DNA of 64,000 nucleotides from assembly GCA_964019135.1 (NCBI GenBank), contig OZ025257.1, positions 19,371,971 to 19,435,970 on the forward strand, written 5' to 3'. Below the pieces are notes generated by a model. The model ran no database searches, was not told the DNA's origin, and saw nothing but the letters and a program-made list of their open reading frames with translations. The stretch comes from Arenicola marina. Lineage: Eukaryota > Annelida > Polychaeta > Arenicolidae. This document shows positions 12,301-23,400 of the stretch, piece after piece (positions within the stretch are counted from its first letter, which is position 1; every line of letters starts with the position of its first letter). Both the position numbers and the translations under genes were made by a program.

Positions 12301-14810
12301 ACAAGGGTATGGGCTGCCCCAGCTAATCCAATCGTATCATGGCACTGCCCGGAAGTGCATTGTGTCTGGAGAAGATCGTGGGACTGCCGCTGATTCTAAT
12401 TGAATTGGACCCCGCATTCTAGAGGGGGAAGGGGGCACTGGGTCCCTTTTTCTAATATCCGCGATTGGCATCCAGGAATTCTTGGAGATTTCGCGGTTAG
12501 CTGTTGGTAATTTTGGGGGATCGGTATAAGTCCTGGTTCAACGCGAAGACATTTTCCGTATTTACCACGATCCGTCATAGCAGTGAATTCCTCGATAAAC
12601 GTGATATCACCGTTAAGGCAGGCATGGGGTTTACACGGGTGGTGCGGTGCAAAATATATATTTTTCAAAGCAAGTGTGCTTTCATCAATTTATGAGAAAT
12701 AACATGATACCCTATAAATATTGTCACGGGAAAATGCTGTCATAATGCTGTCATAATGCCATATCCTAACTGGACATGCCTGCAATTTAGGAAAATATAT
12801 TTCTTGTTAAATGGTGCTTCTGGATTACAGCGGAACTAAAAGTTATGGTTGCTGATTGATAAAAGACCGACACATACTGTGGTGAGCTAAGTAATTATCG
12901 AGTGGAGAGAAAGTAAGGTGGATGCGGGCAAACTTTTCACTGGTAGCAGGAAACTGTGTCCCCATCAACGGGTAGGCAATCCCCTATTCTAATAAGGTCC
13001 ATGTTATATCCAGAGATCATAAGAGGGACATTCTGACGCTCTGTGAGGAGGCTATTGTTATTCCTTTACCAGATAACGTCACTGTCCGATGCCTTCATGA
13101 GTTGTCTACGACATGGGGCTCTGAGATGTAATTCGGACCATCCCCCACCGGCAAGCTATACACACATATGTACGCAGGCCAACCAATCCATACGTATTGA
13201 AGGCTTGGGCTAAGATTGGAACATGGGAATGCGAGCAAGGTTATCTTTGTCCTGTAGGAACGTGTACTTTTATTCAGGAGGAAAATCATCTATAATTGAT
13301 CTTGGTGGAGAAAATGCTGTGGTAATCGTGAATCGGCACCTCGTTTAATTCCACGACTCCCGAGTCATAGACGGCAAATGTTGTTGTACGGGGCCAAACG
13401 GTACCTGCGTGCAGCCTGTTTCTTTTTCACCTTGAAAAACATGATTAATGAAAACCAACCCTCTCCTTCCCGCCCCTCCCTTCGGCCCTGCCACGTCCAT
13501 CTCCTCCTCTTCCTTCGGCCCTGTCCTCGCCCTTTCCTGGGCCGCACGTGACCTTGGTCGGTCGTTCCGCTCCCAGCATTGAGGCAAACCCACAGTGTCG
13601 GCTGGCTTACCGGATGTCGCAATCAACAGGATGTCAGATAAGTTCGCCCCGGTCCCTTAATTCATTCCACTTCTCGATTTCGACACGACCCGTTCTGTTT
13701 TGTTCCAGTATAATATCGCCATTAGACATGCATGAAACATGCCATCAAGCTTCGATGGACATATCCTGACGTCTGAAACTAATCACGTGAACTGGGAGAT
13801 AACGCGAGGAAACCACGGGGTGCAGTGGGGCAGTGGGGTACAAAAGCCATAATACGCAGCTCGAATTCTACATAATTTACCCTGTGGTAGTGTCATTTCT
13901 TTGCCTAACCAGTTTCATAATAATTCAAGATGAACTTCGGCTGTCGGCCCCACAAGAACGTGCCACCCCCCCCCCTCCCCAGCCACACAGTCTCTGTATA
14001 TCTAAGCATGATGCCCCCGCCCCCCATCCATACCTCCTACCGCGCACCCTTTCCAAATCATTTTTTATTGCTAATCTCTTTTTGTAATAAAATTTAAAAA
14101 AAATTAAAACTATCAGCAAAATCGGTGTATATAGGTCAAAATCTCCTCAGGGGAAGAGAGATTCGACGTGGAATGAGGCGACACTAAAGTTGCGGATATA
14201 TATGCAGACATAACAACGTCGCAGGCATGAAAACTGTGTGTCAGTTTCGTCCCAGATTGCATTGTCACAGATACCCGGATTGAGCCTACGTGGTTTTTTG
14301 TCGTTTTTGTTTTGTTTTTATTTATCTTGCGTATGGAACGTCGCATAGCCAAGCGGAACAAGATGCCTTTTGTTTCATCATTCCAGGTTTCATGACAACG
14401 AACGTCGTATGGTTGTCTCGGTATTGCGGACGGGCAGACACTCGTCATAAAGCAAGAGGCCTGGCAGCCCAAAGACGCCAGTCACCCCGCCAGCACGCGA
14501 TACAGCCACTTCGGGGTAGGGTTATAAACTGCCGCTCGACAAACCGTGGGTGCCCCAGACCGCCGCTAATGTATATATTGAGGACGTAACGGGAGTAAAA
14601 CACCCAGCGTGGCTGGTCGGGCTGTGCTTAGCGGCATGACGGCTGGTGTCGATGGTCTCATTCCAGGCCAATGGGGGTCAGAGATAGGAATGGGTACTGC
14701 GTTTTCAAGCAGTATCCATGTGTAAACACCTGTTCATAGTCTTTTCTGTCCATATTATCCCTTTTGTGGACCTTTCTGTTGTGTGCTTTCTCACAGGCAA
14801 ACATGGGCCC

Positions 14811-15820
14811 GTATTGGTCTGTACAGTCACTACGGGACCTGATCGAGAGCTCACGAGACAGGGATACTGTGGCTCTATGTCAATGCTATAGCATCAATGG
14901 CCTGTACATGCTGCCTACCCTTCGGTTGTTTGCTTTTACTCGCTTCACACACAAGATCGGTTAAAGGGAACCGCCAGCCTGGCCTCTAACGCTGCTTTAC
15001 CGATTCATATAATACCCAATTGTCTATCCTCCAAATTACAGAATTTTTCGTTCTATCTGTAGCTCACCATAAAATTTAGAAGTGACCGCCAGGCACTATT
15101 TCGCCGCCTACCCAGTCGTCAGGCCTTGTTGGAAGCGTGTCCGCGATTGACCAATCAGGAGACGATACTCTAATTTATTCAAACCGGAAATTGCGCCTAT
15201 TGTGTGAGCAAAACAAGAGCGCGTGATAATCGCCAATATAAATTGAGGCGATTCTAACTCCAATGATGGCATTGTTGCAGAGTCAGTCGTCGCAAGACGT
15301 ATATCAATTTGTTTTTTGACGGTACTTTTCCATGAAACACTAAGATCTTGCGCTACTGCTAGTCTTGGAACTGCCGCTGTTCATCTGTAAATCGCGGCCC
15401 TGATCTCTCTCTCCGCGAGTTGTAACGTAATGCGGCGCCATATGAATAGTCACAATATGCGTCACTGTTCCCGGCAAAATGGCGCTCTGCTTGACATTCC
15501 TGGGGGCGGGTTCCCCTAAGATAAGCTTTCGGTGCAGATCGCGATTAAATTAGGTTGGACACCCGCTTTAAAGCTGTCATTGGATGCACAACTAACCACT
15601 GAATTAAATGAGCGTATCATAATTATAGCCATCAGAAAAGGTTTATGCAATATATGAACGGTTAGACAGTTAATGAACCAAAATGTCGCTGTTTTATGAG
15701 TGACTGTCAGTGTCAGGCGAACTAATGTTTTGCGTACGATTTACCATGTGGTATGACGTAATAATCATCATGAATTGCATGTTTGCTCGCGGTTTCTATG
15801 GTTACGTAAAACGCTCCTGA
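14811..15820 (-). mobile_element. Left part of outer TA-target TIR element, B1
   Basis: Begins TATTGGTCTGTACAG, matching the family end TATAGGGCTGTACAG seen at 43,269 and 59,230. It is the reverse complement of the right half of the nested copy at 15,821-16,610, so this is a same-family element in the opposite orientation. It is interrupted by a TTAA-flanked insert (14,965-15,567) and then by the nested copy. The uninterrupted counterpart is in B3 (43,269-43,670). Confidence 0.65.
14965..15567. mobile_element. TTAA-flanked 0.6-kb non-autonomous element, B1
   Basis: Flanked by TTAA at 14,961-14,964 and 15,568-15,571. The paralogous position in B3 (about 43,415-43,425, CGGCTAAAGCTGTC) is empty. 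Ends are AGGGAACCGCC and, reverse-complemented, AGCGGGTGTCC: related but not a clean inverted repeat. The interior has promoter-like motifs (GACCAATCAGG near 15,160, AATATAAATTG near 15,236) but no long open frame. TTAA duplication is typical of piggyBac and Kolobok superfamilies; this copy could belong to either. Confidence 0.65.
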
Positions 15821-16610
15821 TAGGGCTGTACAGTTCTCGCGGGTTCTATATCCGGTTTAGGTCTTTTGGGGACCAACAAAAAAACACTTGCTCTTAGAAC
15901 GAGTGCGCATCACGCTGGTGACTTGCTGCAACTGCGTGACTCGCACTCATGGTAGTCAACGTTTTAGTGTTGGGAACCGGCCGGCTGCGCGGTTTGTGCG
16001 TGAAGAATCGAGTGGGTGTGAAACTATTTTTTGTTTGCTTTGGTCCAGTCATGGCTAAATCTAAAATCCTAATATAATTAAAGATAAGACATTTATCTCT
16101 GCATAATGCATGTGGTCCGTTCGGGGACACTGTTGGAAGCGTTGCATTTTGAGCCAAATCATCGATGTTTACAATTCTACGACAAACGGAGCACCATTGT
16201 CCTCACCTGCTCAGTCCATATAAGGAGCGTTGTTATGTAACCATAGATACCGCGCGCAGACACGCGCGTCATGATGATTATTACGTCATACGACATGGAA
16301 AACCCCGCGCAGCACGTTAGATCGCCTGACACTGACAGCCACTCATGAGACAACCGCATTCTGGTTTATCAACTGCCTAACCGCTCATATATTACATAAA
16401 TCTACTCGGATGGTTATAATTCGGATATGCACATAACTCTAGTGGTTATTTGTGCTTCCAAGGACAGCTTTAGCCGATCTTGTGTGTGAGGCGAGTGAAG
16501 GCAAACAACCGGAAGGTAGGCAGCACGTACAGGCTAGGCATTGACGTAGAGCATAGGTATCCCTGTCTCGTGGGGTCTCGATAAGATCCCGAAGTGACTG
16601 TACAGCCCTA
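15821..16610 (+). mobile_element. Nested TA-target TIR element (790 bp), B1
   Basis: Starts TAGGGCTGTACAG and ends CTGTACAGCCCTA, a perfect 13-bp terminal inverted repeat. The B3 paralog reads straight through the site (ACGCTCCCGA then TATGGACTCC at 43,670/43,671), so this is a bounded insertion. It is inserted into a member of its own family. No transposase frame is present; a non-autonomous element. Confidence 0.75.
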
Positions 16611-17249
16611 TATGGACTGCATTTGTCGCAGATATGTAAACATCGATAATTTGTCTCAAAATGTCTCATCATGACCACATGCGGACAGTACGCGTATGAG
16701 AACTAGGACCGGTTATGAGTCCCGTTTGACTCCGATTGCAGATGAACAAACCTTTAGGCCAGACGATGTGGGATGGGTTCTGGGGACAGATGTCAGATGA
16801 ACAGGTTACATGGCTTCAATTAGTTGTGGGGGGGGGGGGGGCGGCGATGTGGCATAATAAGCCCCAATCATTTCAGGTCCCAATCCTCCTCTGTCTCTAA
16901 TTGCGTCACGCCTTGGAACAAGAAGAAATACTTTATGAAACATGTTACATCGGAATCGTTCTCTGCATACAGGCGTCAAAATATGGCTTCGGCTATTCCT
17001 CCCAGCGAACAAGGCCATGTGAGGCGGTTGCTCCTCAAAATGACACCAGTAGGACTCATAAAGCAAACGACACACTAGGTACTTGGGACGGAGCGGGCGT
17101 TTTAACCAACAGATTGGCTGATAGCCATGACCAACATTGGAGAGTCGCTATGCTGCAGGCGAATCCGGGAATCGACCTAAGTCTCTCCCTAAGTTCTCTG
17201 TTTCTGTTGCACTATCTGTCTCTCTCCCTCACTTTGGCCTTTTTTTGCA

Positions 17250-17260
17250 CCATGACCATG
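17250..17260 (+). other. Duplicated CCATG site, possible excision footprint
   Basis: B1 reads CCATG-A-CCATG here. The same position in B2 carries a 3.0-kb TIR element flanked by CCATG on both sides (28,923-28,927 and 31,950-31,954). Two target copies separated by one extra base is what imprecise cut-and-paste excision leaves. Alternatively CCATGACCATG is the ancestral sequence and insertion in B2 replaced a base. Confidence 0.5.
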
Positions 17261-17341
17261 TTTCTTCTTTTCTCTTGTTCTGGTCTTCATTCGCTATCTG
17301 TTTCTCGGACTAGCTCGCTCTTTCTGTTGCTCTATTTGTCT

Positions 17342-17356
17342 TCCTCTCTCTCTCTC

Positions 17357-17406
<50 letters not shown>
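17342..17406 (+). repeat. (CT)n microsatellite, B1
   Basis: Almost pure TC dinucleotide run. The paralogous run in B2 at about 32,034-32,096 has different interruptions. Confidence 0.95.
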
Positions 17407-17407
<1 letters not shown>

Positions 17408-20400
17408 TGACAATTGCTTTTATCACTCTCGTCTCCCGCGCCCCATTCTTCCCTTCCGCTATCCCGGTATGTTTTGCCCTCGCCCATGTTAGTCCCTTCC
17501 TTTGTCTCTCTCGGCCTCCCCGCCCCTCTGACCAGCCCACTCCATGGTATATATTTGGTTTCCTTGATAGTACCACAGAGTAGGTATTATACAGAGGGCC
17601 CACTCCCATCGGCTCCCACGTAACCACTCGCACAGCCGAGCGACGGTGGCGCTCCAAGCGGTGAGAGTGTGGTTGGATAGAATAATAGTCGTCTGTGCCG
17701 CGCTTCGTCAAAAACGGGCGAACGAGGCAGAATAGCAGTGCTGAATACTTCAATAAATGCCTGAGGTCTACGATCAGACAAATCATTATTTCGGCTTCCA
17801 AAAGAACACGAATGTTGTTTACTCACGATAACATTTCTGTGAATGCATAATACCCTGAAAATTAGTCAAAAGTTACTTAAATGAATGAATGACTGCCGGT
17901 CACCTTTTCATGGTGTATTAGGCACATAAGCGAACTCTGCCCATACAGTTTGGCTCAATACAAACGAATTCAGCTGGGTGTGGTGTCAAGCAATACAACA
18001 CAGCTTATTCTGAGTTTTCAACAGGTAATGATCTTGTAAATCATAATTTATGTTCGATATATATGGAGAATTAAATGTTTAAATTGGTTGTAGAATGATG
18101 GTTCTTTATCAACATTTTGCTGAATTAGAAAACATATCAAACAACTTTTTTCATTTTTTCTCAATATCTACACAATTGTGGAAAATACTGAATTGTAAGA
18201 AAATATGTTTGGATTGGTTCATGCCAAAAATTGTATGTACCAGGGTAGGATATATGATATCAAGAGATATGGAAAGATACACAGTTATGGATGTTAACAT
18301 TCTACAATAGTAGTACAATTTTGTTTCTAAAATATGTTGGGGTGTTATGAACACTGCTAATGTTTTATAGAACCAAATTTAATGAATGCCAATTATTAAC
18401 AGAATATATTTCACAAAATACATGGTGTGTAACAGGAGCATATAAGTAACACAGGCTTGTAACTTGTGACCTAGTAAAGTGATCTAGAGAATTCTTGCCA
18501 ACCAATATTCAAGCTGCTAACCAATAAATTATTTTAAATTGATTGTTTGAATGTCTCAGACAAAAAAATTACCTGGGTTACATGGGCAGTGAGGATCGGG
18601 GGGTTGGCGCGGGTGGGGGGGGGGGGTGTAGCAAGGGTGGGGGCGTACCCATAGTAATAGTTGGGGATGAGTGCACACCAATAAAACCCCCCCAAAAAAT
18701 GCACTACTCACTTTGGTTCACATACACGCAGTCAAGAAATACATAAAAACACGATCCCCGCCCCACAATTCTTTACCAGTCTCAATGTGGAGAAATTCAT
18801 ATTCCTTCATAACATAGCGAGGAAGGTCGAATCTCTGGCAGGTGACTCTTACTAATGGTAAATTTATAGCCCATCAAATGGCGAATTATAAATATCCTCA
18901 TGCAGACATGTAAAAAAACAGGATGAAAGGCGAATGTGCCACGTGATATACTGGTGTCATCAGGTCATGTGACAGGTCATGTGACATCGCTCCCCTGCCG
19001 TCGGACAGTGATGGAGTCCTGCTGACACAAGCCACTCACTCAAACCACAGACGAGGAATTGACTTTTTGGCTAATAACCAGAATTAGATGAATGCTGTGT
19101 GAAATTCAGAAAATTTACCGTAGCTTCATGGGACAAGAAATACATCAGTGGTAGTAAAATTGTGCCTTTAGAGTTTGTTTTTAAAAGCGACATAAAATGA
19201 ATGGTGGGTTTAAGTTCCGTGTCGGCCGCTCAAATTAAGTGCAATCTGCCACAGGAGAATTTTTTTCTCTTTTTTACACCCTACCTGCTGCCTGTCGACC
19301 ACATCAAAAAGGTCGATATATCCACAAAGTACATTCTTGCCGCCACATATTGCGCTATCTATGACGTAATGCAATTACGCCTCATCTCACCATTTCCAGA
19401 CACTTCTATGTTACTGTCAATGGGGCGGTACATTGCGCTTTAGACCAACGGACCTTCGATGCTCGATAGTGTAAGGTGTAAATATATTGCCTAAGTCGTT
19501 TAACTCCAGGTGCTTAGGCCCGGCTCAGCCCGTGTGAGCGAAAAAAGTGAACTAAAACACCTATCTAATCCTTCATTCTGGACAGTCAATTATTTTATCG
19601 TTCCGTTATTACTCTAGAGTGTCGCATGAAGTTTTTCTTCATTATATGCTAAATTTATATCCATTTGTTTCATCATCGAAAACATGGGATGTTCGACTAC
19701 CTACCCAAATCCTGAGATGCCACGTAAAACGCAGGAAGTGCGACACCGCCATATCACCGCAAAGACCGCTTCACTGCCCATATTGCAAGCGCAATGATAT
19801 TGGCGTTGGCGAGCCACTGCTCTAGCCGCAATGAAACCAGGATCCAGGGAGACAAGTCCATGAAGCCCGTTATGGGGATCCAGCACCCTCACTTCCTCTC
19901 TCCAACCCTGCCTCCCTCTCTCCCTTTTTGCCTCCAGCAGTGTCCAGCATAGTCTCTCTGCGCCGAAGGAAGCTCGAAACTGGATGCGAATAGATGCACT
20001 GGGCACTGACGTAGCAGTTAATTGCCTCGTAAGAAATGACATATGGGAGCATTGTTGTCCCCATGTAACTTCTTCATATGACATGACGTGTGTGATCGCT
20101 GCCGTGGGAGGAAGAAAGTCCCCAACCCTCCCAACCCTCTCCCCACACAAATTTGCATTAATCAGTCTTGCAGGAGTCCGCTCGTTGGGAATGGTTCTGG
20201 ATGGTTTACACTAAGTATTTGGGGCTTCGTATGGTGGGGGTAGTCCTTCCGTCTGTGTATTCGTGACAACAGCGTGGGTTCGAAACACGTGTGAATCGTC
20301 TATTTGTGAAGACATAAGGCAAAGGTACAGCGGCGGGGTAGCAACTGTAGCCAGGCTCTCGGCTTGAAACAGGGAGGCGGCTACCTTTATGATGTCTGGT

Positions 20401-23400
20401 TACAGCTCCTGATAAATAATGGGACACGGGAACGGATGTGTGCGTTGTCATGCACCCGCGCATCAGACGAAAATAGAAACTGTGGTCATTTCCGGCTTTC
20501 TCCTCGAATGGTGATGTCACCATTATTGGTGGCACAGACACAGCCATCTTACCGCCAGGACGCGCTGTGTGGACTGATTTACACACCAATTAACGCACAT
20601 TCAACGTCGTCGGTGCCTGGCACGGTACTATTAACATAATAGTGTCTCCGTCTCCGTTGTGGGTTCAAGAATAATCTCTCCTTCTGTCGCTGTCTCTCTC
20701 TCTCACTCTCTTTTCCTCTCCCCAATTCTCTCAGCCTCTGTGTCTGTTTCGGTCTTCCTCTGTCTCGGTCTCCCTCTGTCTCGATCTCCCTCTGCCACTG
20801 CCTTCTCAATCAGCCCATCTTGTTCGTTTTGAGCGAAGTACCCGGGGGGACTTGTTGAGATGAAAACAGGTGGATTGCTTTTGCTTCACCCAGGGCTTGT
20901 TGACGCTTAGTCGTAGGGATGGAGACCAAAAGACGGTGGATCTCAGTTTAAAGTGTCAATGCCTCGATAATAAAATGTACGTATTCTTGCCTCGTACCCG
21001 ATATTTGACTAAATTTCACGACATTTTGCGATTCTTTTAGACACTGTCAACTAAAGGTCAGTTTAAACATGTATGCAATCTTCTTGGGGCCACTCGATAA
21101 TCAGGGATTGCGCAGAATACAGAACCGCCTAATATTTGAAAGAGCCAATTGCGGGGTTAAACGTGTAATCACTGTTCGCATGGAACCCGGACTCATCTAT
21201 ACAAGACGTTCCGACTGCCGCATGTCCTTGCATGGTCGGTACGCTCAAGCCTCAGTCCATCGCCTCCGTGCCAAGGTCAAGGCCACTTCTGGTGGGTAGT
21301 CAGTGCCATGTGGGGAATACGAAATCCGATTACTCTGCAGTTGCTCGTCTCGTTTCCGACCGAGGTGTCGCCGAGGAGGGCTTTGTCTTGTGACTGGGCC
21401 AGCCGAGCAGCATCAGTTGTGTACTTAGCCTCCTCCCATCCGGCGTGAACAAGGTCTAGGCTGTTATGGTTATGGTTATGGTTATGGTGCCCAGTCAGAC
21501 AAGGTGCCTTCCTCCGTTCCCGAGAGTACTGGTCTACATTCCCTCTTCGCGGATGTTTCATATATGCAGATGTTTCAGCACTGTGTGGAGCACTGAACAT
21601 GGAAGCGTATGGTGGTAGTTTTTTTCAATTTTAGTACGTTTCCTATATGTATGTATATCATCGTGTATGTAAATAAAATATAATGATCATGCAAGATTTT
21701 GCCGAGAGAAACTGTCTATATTTATATATCTGCAATTTCGAATGGGAAAGATTGGATTGTTTGTGTACCAGCTTTGCTTCGACATCACCACATTGTGGTT
21801 GCCAATATAATTAATAATTTTGCGGCAAGTTCACTTGTCAGGAACACATTTGATGCACTGGGGTGATTGGCCGGAGACCATGCATTGTCGGCATGGTGAC
21901 AAAACGAACGGGGTTCACGGAGTAGAACATAATAAAAGCCTCAACAGATCAAGAGAAGACGTAATGCAGGGATAAACATAAAAGAGGACATGGCGCCTGG
22001 CAAGAGTTGAAGGAAAGAGAGAACAATGATGAGTGGCTTTGGTTATGGCCATTCCGACACTCCACGTTTGTCACAAACACACCAGTTGCATTACAACGAT
22101 TCTCCCGAAACCCACAACGAAAGACAAAAAACAAAGTAGTGCAATCAAAGAAAAAAAATGCAGAGTGCCAGAAAATGTAACTAACATGAAGTGTGGAGTT
22201 CACTCTGCACAAATGGCAGTTCCGGAAACTGCAGGGTTTGCCCTCGCTGGTGGCAATTAGGTTTGCGACCCAGGCTCTGACCGGAATACATCGGGTCTTG
22301 AAAGCGTTAGCCGGGAACTGGAATGGTGAGTGCTGTTGCCTCACTTCATTGGCCGAGAGTGCCCTCAAGCTGCACTGCAACAAGACAAGGAAGCAAGGGC
22401 ACGGGGGTTGCTCAAGATCAGGTTTGCGATGCGTCGTGTTTAATTCCGCACCATCTGGCAGAACCAATAGATGCCGAATAAAGGTAAAAGCTCGCGCTTT
22501 ATTATATGGCGAATATAACTAAAGGAGAATTGTTGATAATACGATTACAGGTTGCACATGCTGTGCAGCCGAAAACTATACAATAATAACAATACAGCGG
22601 ATGATGAATACTAAATAGGGTGACATGTCCGCAGCATTGCCCTCAGCTGGGCCCAAAAATTGACGCAGATATCCGAACAAAATAAGTCCCATTGCGACGC
22701 ATTTATCTGGAAGCTTTGTGCTGTCGTTATGGCTAAGTGACATTGTCTGTTGATTTTTCCGGTTCTTCACTATGCCTAATCAGTCACAGCACACTTCAGC
22801 CCCCGCTGGGAACCCTCAGCTTCACGGAGCAGCCATTTCGCCTGACCAAAAAAGCTTGACTTTGCAAAATGGCTTTTATGATTAGGGCCAGCAAACATCA
22901 ATCGACCATAAATGACGCATTTTGCGCTTATCGCAAGGTGGCAGATCGAGTGGCTTGATCGCAGATGTGATGGCCAATGCGCACGTTATCAGAAAACACG
23001 TGTCAGATCCTGCCTCCGGAGTCTGAACGCTGAAAACTGGCCCTCAGGCTATGGCAAGTCAACTATTATAGCTTAAGCTACTGCTGCAATTGTAATATTA
23101 AGGCATCAATTTATGTAGTTGTATCGTACCCTGTTAGCCGGTAAAGCTGCACCGCTTGACGATATTGATGCCTTCCAAGGCTAGTACCAGTCGATGAGAC
23201 CAAAAACAAAATATGTCTCTGTTGGTATCATTGGTAGAAACAAATGTGACAAAAATCACGGAAAAACACACGAAGTATATTGAGGTTGAATATACTAAAG
23301 GCAAAAAGGGTTTACGAAAACAATAGAAATTGTGGTAAAACTAAATGTCGTTTTTCACCCATATTGCCCAAATAAAATAAATCGATGCGTCATTTACCAA

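Larger units (their letters stand above)
5690..18550 (+). repeat. Segmental duplication module B, copy 1
   Basis: Aligns in direct orientation with B2 (from about 18,760) and in part with B3 (from about 40,065). From about 9.5 kb onward B1 and B2 are nearly identical base for base; before that point B2 resembles B3 more. B1 lacks about 200 bp present at the start of B2 and B3, lacks an ~86-bp segment near 6,230, and has about 1.6 kb (6,960-8,590) absent from B2 and B3. No recognisable cellular gene is present. The open frames at 9,616-9,807 (+) and 10,458-10,892 (-) are conserved only as far as the DNA is, so they do not show selection. Confidence 0.85.

Noticed and set aside
16901..17410. 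169-residue plus-strand frame ending in L-S-L-S-L
   Set aside because: Half is a CT microsatellite, the rest resembles no protein, and the B2 copy is disrupted by an insertion.
21949..22467. 172-residue minus-strand frame, partly conserved in B1
   Set aside because: Identity follows the recent DNA duplication; the B1 frame is shorter, and no domain is recognisable.
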